DNA of 64,000 bases from Silurus meridionalis. Its lineage: Eukaryota; Chordata; Actinopteri; Siluriformes; Siluridae. Positions 36,545 to 64,000 of the stretch are shown here, piece by piece (within the stretch, counting starts at the first letter, position 1; the number at the start of each line of letters is the position of its first letter). The stretch spans positions 1,125,792-1,189,791 of the forward strand of contig NC_060909.1 of NCBI RefSeq assembly GCF_014805685.1, written 5' to 3'. A model generated the notes under the pieces. It saw only the letters and a program-made list of their open reading frames with translations. It was not told where the DNA came from and ran no database searches. A program made the position numbers and the translations under genes.

Positions 36545-38011
36545 TATTGACAAAAGTATTGGGACACCTGACTTTTCCAGACATAGGTGGTATGGACCCA
36601 AACCTGTTTCCTCATGACGATGCTTCTGTGCACAAATCCAGATCCATAAAGATCTGCTTTACATGGGTTGGAGTGGAAGATCTCTGGCTATAGATCTCCA
36701 ACTCTATTGAACAGCAATGGGATGAATGTGAACGCTGACTGCACCCCAGACCTCCTCATCAGTACCTGACTTGTGTATGAATGTGCACAAATCTCCACAA
36801 AGGCTACATCTTCCCAGAAGAATGGAGGACTTCATGTGGAATGAGATTTTGATACCAATCTTATGCTAAAAACCCCCACAAATGTTTGTTTTTCTTGTGC
36901 TTTTGTAGCAGCTCTGTTGTAAAGATGTTGGTCTCCTGATCAGAAGCTCGTAAATCCCAGCACCAGATACCATCGTTGGGAAAATGAGCTCTTTAAATTC
37001 CCTTTTGATTTAAGAAACAGCAGTTTGCTGTAATAATGTTACACTGTTGCTGCGCTCTACATTCCTCTTCTTCCTGTCCTGCACCACTCGCTGGCCTTTT
37101 GGAAACCCTGATGAGTAAAGCATTCAGGAAGAAAAGCCCATCAAGCTTTCGAGCTTCCTGTTGGTCTGAGCGAGAAATGTTCCTCAACCAGTCAATTTAT
37201 CAGTCCTGCGTTCCTCAAAAACACAAAACTTCGAGCTATTGATCAAATCAGACTTCAGAATCCTGCAGCCACAAACAGACGACAATCTGAAATCAATCTA
37301 CAATCTGTCCAAAAAATGTGTCACTTCACCTACTGGACCTTTAATAGATCAGACTTCACCTGACTGCACCTTTAATAGATCAGACTTCACCTACTGCACC
37401 TTTAATAGATTAGACTGTACATACTGCACCTTTAATAGATCAGACTGTACATACTGCACCTTTAATAGATCAGACTGTACATACTGCACCTTTAATACAT
37501 CCGACTGCACCTACTGCACCTTTAATAGATCAGACTGTACATACTGCACCTTTAATAGATCACACTGAACCTGTAATGAACCGATGATTGGATTTTTACT
37601 TGAAACACGAACATCACTGACCTCAGTGACGAAGTTGCTCTGAAGCCCTGCGGCGTTTCCGTACCACCAGCCCCTGGTACACGGCACCAGCTCCCTGGAC
37701 TCCCTCACCGTGAAGTTGGTCCAGTTCCTCGGGTACTTGTAGAGATCACAGTGACTCGGTCCGGAGCCGTTAATCCACGGGACGGTGAAGTTGAGGTAAA
37801 GTTGTCGGGAGAAGTTTCTGAGGAGGAAGGCGGAGGGCAGAAGCTCCGGATCCGCTCGGCAGTGGTACGACTCCGGGACGAGCGTGAAGAAAACATCGGA
37901 GAAAAGACTCAGAGCCACGGCGAAGTGCGGAAACCAGCTGAAGAGCGCAACCAGTCGGTTATAGCGGCCGAATCCTCCAATCTGCGGCAAAACCTTCGCT
38001 TCAAACTCCAT
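27134..38011 (-). CDS. slc22a31: SLC22-family solute carrier (SLC22A31/A23-like), complete, 9 coding exons
   Basis: Major-facilitator transporter of the organic ion family; substrates of this branch are poorly known. Coding exons in transcript order: 37622-38011, 35225-35328, 34935-35089, 31519-31687, 30114-30259, 29114-29222, 28128-28333, 27645-27756, 27134-27566. All borders are GT/AG and all phases agree, giving 607 codons plus stop. Seen: first membrane segment about residues 18-42; a large loop with five N-glycosylation sequons (N66, N74, N81, N96, N99) and cysteines; MFS motif A DWFGRRQTLL at the exon 2/3 join; FPESPRWLLATSQ; a second motif SADRLGRRGILLL; and GGYFLHHVVFASF then LLPES near the end, much as in SLC22A23. 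Proximity to ankrd11 matches the human SLC22A31-ANKRD11 neighbourhood. The family is certain; the member could also be called slc22a23-like. Several splice sites lie inside microsatellites. Confidence 0.88.
27811..28025 (+). mobile_element. Degenerate mariner element, copy 3
   Basis: GGTGGTATCAAAACATTTTG, GAGACTAGTTTTGTAACACG, CAACAGATGGCAGCACAAG and CACAGGGAGCACCGAC match copy 1. It ends near CAACATGATCTCACTTCCGC. It occupies most of the intron between SLC22 exons 28128-28333 and 27645-27756. Confidence 0.7.
28091..28127. repeat. (GAT)n/(ATT)n microsatellite starting at an SLC22 splice donor
   Basis: On the minus strand the donor GTAATAATAATAATAATCAT of exon 28128-28333 is the first unit of the trinucleotide array. 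Confidence 0.9.
28630..28815 (-). repeat. Unclassified interspersed repeat, copy 2 (inverted)
   Basis: Read on the minus strand it has GGAGGTCGATCGATT, ATAGTTGATTGCTGGAACC, GATAGTTTTTCCGGATTGCG and ACGAGAGCGGCCTCTAGAG, in the same order as 30795-31170. Confidence 0.6.
28900..29085. repeat. Short dispersed repeat shared with 38815-38960
   Basis: GAGGTGAAGC, GGAGTTCAAGCTGTTATTGA and TTTGCAGAG occur in the same order at 38827-38882. Family unknown; only two copies seen. Confidence 0.4.
29540..29765 (-). mobile_element. tRNA-derived SINE with RTE-like 3' tail
   Basis: The minus strand begins with a tRNA-Glu-like head: box A GGTCTAGTGGTTAGGATGC and box B GGTTCAATCC near 29690-29762. It then runs into a tail CGGATGATTCGCTGTGGCGC and GATGGGAGAAGCTGAAAG. 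The tail is shared with LINE fragments at 31203-31480 and 45630-45725. The acceptor stem does not pair, so it is not a working tRNA gene. Confidence 0.75.
30795..31170 (+). repeat. Unclassified interspersed repeat, copy 3
   Basis: GGAGGTCGAGGCACAGATAG, GATAGTTTTTCCGG, CATTACGAGAGCGGCCTCTA and TTTTACATACAGTG in the order seen at 12455-12785. Probably a non-autonomous DNA transposon, about 375 bases. Confidence 0.6.
31203..31480 (+). mobile_element. RTE-type LINE 3' fragment
   Basis: One frame reads AELKMLRNEFIRGTTHVGRF, VREVRLRWFGRRMLRMETPG, RRKRGRPRRRFMDVVSEDMQ and GVKEADVEDRGG, the C-terminal end of an RTE-like reverse transcriptase. It ends GACGGATGATCCGCTGTGGC. It is 5'-truncated and sits in an SLC22 intron. 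Confidence 0.8.
31483..31510. repeat. (TG)n microsatellite beside an SLC22 donor
   Basis: On the minus strand (CA)n begins eight bases into the intron after exon 31519-31687 (donor GTGAGAAT then CA units). Confidence 0.9.
31945..32350 (+). mobile_element. Degenerate mariner element, copy 4
   Basis: The left end CGAGACTAGTTTTGTAACAC resembles copies 1 and 3. The plus strand encodes, across frame breaks, MRRVASQFIPRLLSKEQKEP and DDPKTKQQSSQ, the hallmark of the central part of mariner transposases (YDPETKQQSSQW). The DD residues are degraded. Confidence 0.8.
32460..32590 (+). mobile_element. tRNA-derived SINE fragment
   Basis: CAGTGGTGAAGGCATTGGAC (box A-like), AGTTCAAATCCCAGCACCAC (box B) and CACTGCTGGGCCCTTGAGGA match a common fish tRNA-SINE. 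Parts of the same family appear at about 36905-36995 and 38180-38300. Confidence 0.7.
32727..33145 (+). mobile_element. Tc1-derived non-autonomous element, copy E
   Basis: Contains ACTGGAACATCTGGATATTC, CACAATTGTATTGGACGTCT, CCTGTTCCAGGATGACAATA, TGGAGTGGAAGATCTCCTGC and CAGAAGAGTGGAGATTATTA. The right terminus is incomplete. Confidence 0.75.
33146..33774. other. SLC22 intron, nothing recognised
   Basis: A 139-residue ORF lies on the plus strand at 33288-33707 but resembles no family and has no splice or start context worth calling a gene. Confidence 0.35.
33775..33959 (-). mobile_element. Tc1-derived non-autonomous element, copy I (fragment)
   Basis: Inverted pieces AAGCTCCACTCTTCTGGGAA, AAGTCAGGTACTGATC, AGTCAGTGTTCACATTCAT and AAGCAGATCTTCAT. 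The element stops abruptly where the 39-base minisatellite begins. Confidence 0.65.
33958..34257. repeat. 39-base minisatellite, about 8 units, each with a CCAAT motif
   Basis: The unit contains AGCCAATCACAATCC followed by ATTCACACCTGAACTCCTT. CCAAT occurs at exact 39-base spacing eight times (first C near 33959-33960, last near 34232). The unit length is a multiple of three, so an ORF with a 13-residue repeat appears, but it is in an intron of a minus-strand gene and is not taken as coding. Confidence 0.95.
34854..34903. repeat. (TG)n microsatellite downstream of SLC22 exon 3
   Basis: Pure TG run starting about 32 bases into the intron that follows exon 34935-35089 on the minus strand. Confidence 0.95.
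35091..35141. repeat. (CA)n microsatellite forming an SLC22 splice acceptor
   Basis: On the minus strand (TG)n leads directly into TAG, the acceptor of exon 34935-35089. Confidence 0.95.
35755..36465 (-). mobile_element. Degenerate Tc1-like element with N-terminal transposase relic
   Basis: The minus strand keeps a transposase-like start near 36340 with RFAETTQIELRNVQCIIKYW and KDREEPSSS, matching the helix-turn-helix of Tc1-like transposases (IAETTGIGLRTVQRIIKNWK). Downstream sequence to about 35760 continues the same element with frame breaks. It lies in SLC22 intron 1. Confidence 0.8.
36480..36541. repeat. (CA)n microsatellite
   Basis: Sixty bases of CA between two Tc1-related remnants, immediately before the left end of copy F. 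Confidence 0.95.
36543..36900 (+). mobile_element. Tc1-derived non-autonomous element, copy F
   Basis: Left end TATATTGACAAAAGTATTGG. The interior reads LFPHDDASVHK then KICFTWVGVEDLWL, relics of the Tc1 catalytic domain. The right terminus is decayed. Confidence 0.8.
37325..37570. repeat. 30-base minisatellite next to SLC22 exon 1
   Basis: About eight units of CTGCACCTTTAATAGATCAG plus ACTGTACATA, with small variants. It begins about 50 bases inside intron 1 from the exon 1 donor at 37621. The plus-strand ORF with repeated CTFNRSD is a by-product. Confidence 0.95.
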
Positions 38012-39620
38012 CGTTGAAATAAAAGAAACCAGAGAGAGTGTGTCAGTGGGAAACGCCGCGTCCTACACACTCCTCCACACACACTCCACCAAACACTCCT
38101 CCACACACACTCCACCCAGTTTTTTTTGAGCGACTTATGTAGGGATCTCCTGAGGCTGGACATGAGAATACACACTGATCACCACAAGTAGGAGCTTCAT
38201 GGTTTAAGCTCTGGGCTACTCACTAGAAGGTCCCTTGAGCAAGGCCCTCATCCCTCCATGCTCCAGGAGCGCTGTATCATGGCTGACCCTGTTCTCTGAA
38301 CCCTGCTTTCTAACAAGCAAAGAAAGGAAGAACTTCACTGTGCCTCTAACATTAAACCCACATCGTGGAGGCGTCATAACAATGGCAGGTGTAAAATGGT
38401 GGGATGTGAAGGTGATGCTAAAGGTGATGTGTTGGGAGGAGGAGAAACCTGCGGCAGGGTCATGAATTCTCAGGGCTCACTTGAGGTGTGAGGAGTGAAG
38501 GCCACATCCTGTGTGTGATCTAACAGAAGATTTTACTGTAGTACAAACTGCTGATGAAGTTCATGTTTGCGCTGATAGAAGGTGTCAGAACACACAGCTT
38601 GTTGCCTGTGTGATATTAAATCCTGGGCTTTAGTAAAAAATGTCCAAACCTGTGTTTTGGAAGACAATTTCATTCAGTATGTATTTTGGTTTAGTAGCGC
38701 CACCCACTGGTAGCTTAAAAAAATGAAAAGTCAAAAGTTTGCGCTCCTGCCATGTTCTTGTCCATCAAGCGTCTGGGATTCCGAAGGAGAACAAGAACAG
38801 CTTTAAGAGTGGTTTAAATAGAACCTGAGGTGAAGCAGAGAGCATTAAAATGGAGTTCAAGCTGTTATTGATGTTTGCAGAGAAAAACTCACTAAATGGA
38901 TAAAAAAAAGTGCTTAATTTTTTCTTTTTATACACGTGGCTCATTAAATCCAGAATTCTGCTGCGAATCACACACACTGGTAAAGTAGTGCATTAGTAAT
39001 TGGATGCGTCCAGTTATATATTTTATTTATTATTATATATATTATTTATAATTAATAAATAAACTCCTGGTGACGTCATTTCAATATTTATTTTAATATA
39101 TTCTTTTTCAGTGTCTTTCATGTTGTGCCTCGTGCCGATTATTAAAATAAATCACTATCAATTATTTTCTTCACACGTAAAAATCCATTTAAAAAGTTGC
39201 AATTTGTATCATCGTTTTGAAAATATTTGCTTCGGTAAAAAACGATTTATTTAAATATTTGTAGATGCTCTTTTATTATTTAGAAAGTGACCAATAATTT
39301 GTGTGCATTATTTGATGATAAACTGTACCTCGAGCGCGTTCTCTCAGCACGTGAATATGACGCATCACAACACTACAGAGAAGGAGGCGTGTCCTGAGAG
39401 TCACATAGAAGAAAGATTAACATGGCAGAGGCAGAGCTGTAACTTTCTCCAGACACAACAGGGTCTACAGAGGCGTGTGTGGAAGAACGAGTTAGAAGTC
39501 AGAAGTAATTTAAGTAAATTGATTTGTTGTCTGTCTGAACTGAAGAAATAAAAGTGAATTGTCTCGCATCAGTCGCTGCTTCACACGTGTCTTTAATGTA
39601 TCGTTGTCTAAACAGCGGGA
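38012..39620. other. 5' flank of the SLC22 gene and intergenic sequence
   Basis: The probable SLC22 promoter lies at the left of this stretch but I see no clear TATA box or strong CpG island. A SINE fragment lies at about 38180-38300 (CCCTTGAGCAAGGCCCTC, GCTGTATCATGGCTGACCCT) and a short dispersed repeat at about 38815-38960. The rest is AT-rich and unrecognised. Confidence 0.4.
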
Positions 39621-41001
39621 TGCGAATCACATGAACAGCACTAATATATATACATATATAAAGTGTGACTTGGGGTAATTAGAATTCTCTTCAGCTACAA
39701 TAAAAAATGTTCGATATTTTCTCACGGATGAAATGCGCCCAATGTTTCGGGACCACCACAAAAAACAAAAGTAAATAAATAAAAAATTAAAAAATAACAT
39801 CAGCGCCATCTGCTGGCCATTATAGAAACTGAAAAGAAATGACAGACAACCATCATATTTCAAAAATTTATTTACGAACATAATCTCTGAGGAACAACAG
39901 CAGTTCTCGCGCTCTCTGTACATGCAACTGTAGAAAATAACAATTTTGAAATTTTTTTTATTCTATTCATTTTTTTTGATGTTTTTCTTTTTTTTTGTTT
40001 TTCTAATTTTCTCGCGTTTGAATTGCAGGATATCGACACAGCTAGAGGTGAAAGTACTGGGTCTTTGACAGCACTGAAGACAGCATCAACAAACCCCTCC
40101 CTCCCCATAGCTGCTCCAACAATATGTACACAATTCAACTACATTGTACAAAAGGGAAAAATAAAAGGGAAAACAAAATAAAAATACAAATAAAAAAAAA
40201 ACAAAAAAAAGATACTTTTTTTACATCACCTGCAGCGTCTCATTGCTGTTAGAACCCCACATTCTACGCAAGATCAGACTAGTACAAAGAGAAGGGTGCA
40301 AAAGGTCCTGGGAGATTATATACAGCTTTTTTTTATGTACAACGTTTCGGTATATTTACTCATTACAAGAGGAAAATTTACACAGCAGAGACCTTCCAAC
40401 TCAAACATACCACAGGTGTCAGGAAAAAATGATAAAACAAAAAAACAAAACAAAAATAAATAGGTTATTTTCTCACCATTTAGCTCTACATGCTTTATGA
40501 ATCATTTTCCAAGAAACATCTATGATCAGATTTCTGCAAAAAAAAAAAAAAAAAAAAAAGGCTTGAAATTGTGACCCGATGGCACGTAAATGTGCAGTGT
40601 GAGAGGAAACGGGGTGAAATCAGATCACGGAGGTAATTCTGCATAATGGAGGTCAGTGGGAGGAAGTGCTTCACTCACAGACGGGAGTTTCTGGGAGAAG
40701 AAAACAGGAAAGGGGGCGGGGCTTGTTGAGACAAGTTTGATGACCACGATACAGAACTACGTAAAGCTCACAGTGACGCTACATAAAATTCACATCACAA
40801 TTTCAAGCCTTCAAAGAACGGCAGGAATAAGATTAATAATTATAGTAATAAAAGCAGGGTTCGAACAAGAAGACACAACTGAGAAAACACACACAAACAC
40901 ACAATGCATCTGTAAACAATCGTGAGATTTGCAGGGACAGTAATGGGATACATTCTGCTTTTTAATAAACCATGATGAACATGTCAGTGTTGAGAGGAAA
41001 A

Positions 41002-41061
<60 letters not shown>

Positions 41062-42150
41062 TTTTTGGTTTGGAATATTTTTTTTTTTGCCAAATTAACC
41101 TCATATCACAAAAGGTACTTGAGAAGCAGTAAAAATTTAATAAAAGGAAATTTCACACACCCTGTACGTCAAATCAACGAGCAACAACGCTCACACACAC
41201 ACAGAGAAAAAAAATGAACACAAACAGAAGTGTGGCTGATTGAGAAACACATCACACAACTTCACGCTGAAGCACAGGCAGGAAGGATAAAATATCAAAA
41301 ACGTTTTAAAATCAGGATAAAAAACAAAACAAAACAAACAAACAAATGCCACCGAATAATTACGAGCGCTGTAATAAAATGCTGTGATTGTGCTTTAAAG
41401 GTGGGAAAAAACAAAAATCTGCGACGTACATGCGCCACGATGACGCTGGAGGGGCGGGGCCAAAACGTGACAAAAAAAGTGTAACCAATAATTTATTTTT
41501 TTTTAAGTAGGGATGACCTTTATAGGTCTGAAGAACCTTTGGAAATGTATTTATTTTTTTTTTGGAGAAAAGCTTTTCCGATCACTAATGTGTGCCATCA
41601 GATTAGATTAAAGAACAAAAATAAAGGAAGAAAAGAAAACGTGTGACACTGAAACCCGATGATAAAAAGAAGGGAGGAGGTGAAGGGAGAAAACGCTACT
41701 CATTAGAGATATTCAGCGGTGTATTGGATTGTTTTTTTTTTTTTTTAAGAATAAGGTTATATATCGAACCGGACGCTCAGATCGGATCGGATTAGACAGG
41801 ATAAAATGGGATTAGATGGGAATGTCGCCGCCGCTGCTGCTGCTTGCTGATGTTTGGAGCTTTAAACGTGTGCAGCTTGAAATGAAATCAGAAAAAGGTA
41901 AAAAGGCATTTTCTCGGTTTATATAATTTTTTTCCCTTTTTTTTTGCTTTTTCTTTTTTTGTTTAAAGATACATACTTGTGTATTTAAAGCAATGAATAA
42001 TATATACCTCTTATTATTCTTCTTAAATAATCCATAATGAATCACTCTGCTACATCTGAGAACTGTTTGTGGCCCTGACGCTTTCATTCTGAGGGGTCGT
42101 GTACGGTCTTGATGATGGCAGACGCGCGTTTTGACAGACCTTAAGGACCT

Positions 42151-42222
<72 letters not shown>

Positions 42223-43706
42223 ACAAACAAACAAACAAACAAACTGTCCTTAAAATACTGATGTGTACACATTTTGGCCCGTGAGGGTAAGGGGTGGGGG
42301 GAAGTGCTGCCCGCAAGTGAACTGTACATACAAAGATAATTTTATTCATTTATTTTTTTTGTTTGTTTTTACACTTAACTGTGTGATGTTACAGTACATA
42401 AGTTATTTACAACTGTGCAGTAATGGGTGGCAAAATAAATTATCTAGAAGGCAGCGAGAATACATTGGTTAACGAATATAAAAACTGTACATCATTTACG
42501 GAATACAATTTTTTTTTTTTTCCTGTTTTTGTTTTTTGTGTGTTTATTCCATTAAACTAACATTGGCTCTGTAGTGTTTCAAGTCACGTCCTCAGAAAGG
42601 GAACAATGAAATGCCCGAGTAAAGAAAGATCCAAAAAAAAAAAAAAAAAGAAAAAAAGAAAAAAAAAAGAAAAACCCACTAAAACATCATTTGTAAAAGG
42701 TTTTGCAACACTGCGGTTTCTCGAGTTGTCCTCCGTCTCCTCGTTCTGCAGGTGTGTGTGTGTGTGTGTGAGAGAGTGTGTGTGTGTGTGTGTGCGCAGA
42801 GTGCTAGCACAACGGGGATTGGCTCCTGCAGTGGACCGTTGGAGGCTTTGTGAACTGAACCTACTCTGCTCTCCTTTTGTCCCTCCCCCATTTGTCTGAG
42901 GACACCACGATGGACTGAGGTGGGATGTCCTGGTGCTGAAGGAAATTGAACTCCCTTGCTCTGGCACAGAGCCTCAACCATGCTGCCCTTGCTCTTGGGG
43001 GCGCTGTGTGCATCAGGGAGCCATGCTCTCCTCTGTTGTGGTTACGAGAGATTATCCGAGTCCGGCAGCGTGCTGTCTCGCTGTAGCTGTGGATGTTCCA
43101 GCCTTCGACTTGCACCTTGCGACCTTACATGTCTTTTGTTTTTTTTTTTTCTTTCTTTTTCTTTAACACGCGGATGCACCTCGACGCGCCAGGCCGCGTT
43201 GATTCTGTTTGGCGCGCTCGAGGACACCGTTTGTGCCTTCTGTCCCTGATCCTGAAGGACGTCGAAGGTGGAGGAGCCTCTCTCAGCCCTCCTCTTTTGC
43301 GATTTAGTTGAAAAGGGGATGAAAAATAAAGAAAAACTAAATCTTTCAACTGGCAGGTTGAGAGAGGGTGGGCTAGCTTTAAAGCAAAACAGTGTTGCTT
43401 CATTAAATTCCAAACAAAAGCATTAAAACTTTTAAGGATGAAAGTGCAAGTTGTGTTTTTTTTTTTCCCCTGGGGAAAAAAAAACTATGCTCCTCTTTTC
43501 TGATGGGAAGGAGCATTTAGTTTTCTTTTTTTCGTAATTTGTTTTAACCTTCTTCTATATAATATATACGTATATACTCTTCTCAAAGAAATCTTCGTTT
43601 TCAAACCGGCTAGCCCTTACCGAACTCGCTTGCTTGTTTGATGTCTCTTTGAAAAAAAAGTTGAGGGATTTTAGAACCGCGCTCTCGGCGTCTCCGTGTG
43701 TTCGTG
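39621..43706 (-). other. ankrd11: Probable long 3' UTR of ankrd11 and flank
   Basis: On the minus strand this follows the ankrd11 stop at 43707-43709. It has no recognisable exon, few transposon remnants compared with the introns, many T/A homopolymer runs and several possible AATAAA signals, all consistent with a long vertebrate 3' UTR. CA tracts lie at 41006-41058 and 42150-42220. The transcript end cannot be fixed. Confidence 0.4.
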
Positions 43707-61770
<18,064 letters not shown>

Positions 61771-61925
61771 CTGGAGACGCAAGACACACACAAAAAAAAA
61801 AAAAAACTCTTTTTAATAACACATTCAGGATAATTTTGAGCCAATCAGCAAGGTTTTAAAAAGTATTAAATTAATACCAATATTATTATTTCAATATGGA
61901 ACAATAAAATACTGCACCTATTGCT

Positions 61926-61951
61926 CAGTAATATCTATATCTATCTATCTA

Positions 61952-61996
<45 letters not shown>

Positions 61997-62025
61997 ATCT
62001 ATATCTATCTATATATCTATATCTA
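61926..62025. repeat. (TATC)n/(TA)n microsatellite flanking a Tc1 insertion
   Basis: The same TATC/TA pattern resumes at 63581-63635 on the other side of the transposon, so the element jumped into the array at a TA. Confidence 0.9.
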
Positions 62026-63580
62026 CAGGGAGTGCAGAATTATTAGGCAAGTTGTATTTTTGAGGATTAATTTTATTTGAGGATTTAATTTGAACAACAA
62101 CCATGTTCTCAATGAACACAAAAAACTCATTAATATCAAAGCTGAATATTTTTGGAAGTAGTTTTTAGTTTTAGCTATTTTAGGGGGATATCTGTGTGTG
62201 CAGGTGACTATTACTGTGCATAATTATTAGGCAACTTAACAAAAAACAAATTTATACCCATTTCAATTATTTATTTTTACCAGTGAAACCAATATAACAT
62301 CTCAACATTCACAAATATACATTTCTGACATTCAAAAACCAAACAAAAACAAATCAGTGACCAATATAGCCACCTTTCTTTGCAAGGACACTCAAAAGCC
62401 TGCCATCCATGGATTCTGTCAGTGTTTTGATCTGTTCACCATCAACATTGCAGCAGCAACCACAGCCTCCCAGACACTGTTCAGAGAGGTGTACTGTTTT
62501 CCTCCTTGTAAATCGCACATTTGATGATGGACCACAGGTTCTCAATGGGGTTCAGATCAGGTGAACAAGGAGGCCATATCATTAGATTTTCTTCTTTTAT
62601 ACCCTTTCTTGCCAGCCACGCTGTGGAGTACTTGGACGGTGTGATGGAGCATTGTCCTGCATGAAAATCATGTTTTTCTTGAAGGATGCAGACTTCTTCC
62701 TGTACCACTGCTTGAAGAAGGTGTCTTCCAGAAACTGGCAGTAGGACTGGGAGTTCAGCTTGACTCCATCCTCAACCCGAAAAGGCCCCACAAGCTCATC
62801 TTTGATGATACCAGCCCAAACCAGTACTCCACCTCCACCTTGCTGGCGCCTGAGTCGGACTGGAGCTCTCTGCCCTTTACCAATCCAGCCACGGGCCCAT
62901 CCATCTGGCCCATCAAGACTCACTCTCATTTCATCAGTCCATAAAACCTTAGAAAAATCAGTCTTGAGATATTTCTTGGCCCAGTCTTGACGTTTCAGCT
63001 TGTGTGTCTTGTTCAGTGGTGGTCGACTTTCTGCCTTTCTTACCTTGGCCATGTCTCTGAGTATTGCACACCTTGTGCTTTTGGGCACTCAGTGATGTTG
63101 CAGCTCTGAAATATGGCCAAACTGGTGGCAAGTGGCATCTTGGCAGCTGCACGCTTGACTTTTCTCAGTTCACGGGCAGTTATTTTGCGCCTTGGTTTTC
63201 CACACGCTTCTTGCGACCCTGTCGACTATTTTGAATGAAACGCTTGATTGTTCGATGATCACGCTTCAGAAGCTTGGCTATTTTAAGACTGCTGCATCCC
63301 TCTGCAATATATCTCACTATTTTTGACTTTTCTGAGCCTGTCAAGTCCTTCTTTTGACCCATTTTGCCAAAGGAAAGGAAGTTGCCTAATAATTATGCAC
63401 ACCTGATATAGGGTGTTGATGTCATTAGACCACACCCCTTCTCATTACAGAGATGCACATCACCTAATATGCTTAATTGGTAGTAGGCTTTCCAGCCTAT
63501 ACAGCTTGGAGTAAGACAACATGCATAACGAGGATGATGTGGTCAAAATACTCATTTGCCTAATAATTCTGCACTCCCTG
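62026..63580 (-). mobile_element. Nearly full-length Tc1/mariner transposon with IR/DR ends
   Basis: 1,555 bases bounded by TA on both sides (62024-62025 and 63581-63582). Outer terminal repeats are identical for 25 bases (62026-62050 and 63556-63580), starting CAGGGAGTGCAGAATTATTA. Inner repeats GCATAATTATTAGGCAAC lie at 62218-62235 and, inverted, at 63381-63398, giving a double-repeat end about 200 bases long on each side. It sits upstream of ankrd11 exon 61632-61770, in the intron leading to the missing first coding exon. Confidence 0.92.
62481..63362 (-). pseudogene. Tc1/mariner transposase, broken by frameshifts
   Basis: It starts MGQKKDLTGSEKSKIVRYIA and includes a helix-turn-helix region (CSSLKIAKLLKRDHRTIKRF). 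The frame changes near 63180-63200 and again between 63150 and 63088. The catalytic domain follows: WTDEM (first Asp at about 62933-62935), QDNAPSH (second Asp at 62654-62656) and, after a missing base near 62630-62640, PDLNPIENLW (Glu at 62541-62543). Allowing for that base, 37 residues separate the second Asp and the Glu, so it looks like a DD37E element and not the DD34E of classical Tc1. All three acidic residues remain but the reading frame does not. Confidence 0.9.
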
Positions 63581-63593
63581 TATATCTATATCT

Positions 63594-63644
<51 letters not shown>

Positions 63645-63650
63645 TACACA
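63581..63650. repeat. (TATC)n/(TA)n/(CA)n microsatellite
   Basis: Right-hand continuation of the array that was interrupted by the Tc1 element. Confidence 0.9.
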
Positions 63651-64000
63651 CCATATAGCCAAAAGTTTTGGGACACCCGACTGCACTGTTAGGAGTGAGT
63701 TAGGGAGGTGGTAGGCCATTGGACTTTGAAGCAACCCTCAGTTGTATGAATGAGATAAATGTAAGTTGCTCTGGATTCTGCCAAAATGCTGTAACTGTAA
63801 AGTTAAAGGATGCCTTTGTGTGTAGACACCTAAACATGAGATTGTGCTTTATAAACATCTAGTTCTACATTTAGCCTCAATTTGCTGTTATAAGAAGATC
63901 CACTCTTCCGGGAAGAAGTTCTACTAGATTTTGTGGAGACTCATTCAGCCACAAGGGTGTTCGTAAAGTCAGGTACTGATGGAAGTGAGGTGAGGAGGCC
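63640..64000 (-). mobile_element. Tc1-derived non-autonomous element, copy K, interrupted by a SINE tail
   Basis: ATATAGCCAAAAGTTTTGGG starts it; after about 63830 the family sequence continues inverted with GATCCACTCTTCCGGGAAGA, TCTACTAGATTTTGTGGAG and AAGTCAGGTACTGATGG. Between them, 63735-63810 carries GATAAATGTAAGTTGCTCTG and AAATGCTGTAACTGTAA, a degenerate SINE/L2 tail. It runs off the window end. Confidence 0.65.

Noticed and set aside
37239..37568. 10-residue tandem repeat ORF (CTFNRSD)
   Set aside because: By-product of the 30-base minisatellite; no start context, splice support or homology.

Overview
This window is vertebrate nuclear DNA, almost certainly from a teleost fish. Coding information is split into short exons with GT/AG junctions, the non-coding part is full of CA/TG, TA, ATT and TATC microsatellites, and there are many Tc1/mariner, hAT-like, L2/RTE LINE and tRNA-SINE remnants. 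The very dense Tc1-derived repeats would suit a catfish-like genome, but that is a guess. Nothing looks bacterial or plasmid-borne.

Four genes are visible. (1) 450-786 (+): the last two coding exons of a lysyl-oxidase-like gene of the LOXL2/3/4 type; the rest lies left of the window. (2) 5681-19556 (-): a complete atlastin gene, best matched to atl2, with 13 coding exons I could phase exactly (564 codons plus stop) and a CRE palindrome just upstream of its start codon. (3) 27134-38011 (-): a complete SLC22-family transporter, 9 coding exons, 607 codons plus stop, best matched to the SLC22A23/SLC22A31 branch. (4) 43707-61770 (-): ankrd11, ten coding exons including a 7-kb exon; its first coding exon(s) lie right of the window. 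From my knowledge of the human genome, SLC22A31 and ANKRD11 are close neighbours on 16q24.3, so the order here looks like conserved synteny and supports the slc22a31 name.

The genes do not form a pathway: extracellular matrix cross-linking, ER membrane fusion, a plasma-membrane transporter and a nuclear co-regulator. What links them is their intronic repeat load. At least twelve copies of one Tc1-derived element are scattered over the window. There are four mariner remnants, two copies of an hAT-like element in ankrd11 introns (one hit by a nested LINE tail), and a nearly full-length Tc1/mariner element of apparent DD37E type in an upstream ankrd11 intron.

The observations most worth checking are a one-base frame break in the giant ankrd11 exon, splice sites built directly into microsatellites in atl2 and slc22a31, and an eight-unit minisatellite in which every unit carries a CCAAT/NF-Y-like motif. 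I did not find a convincing unknown multi-gene system.
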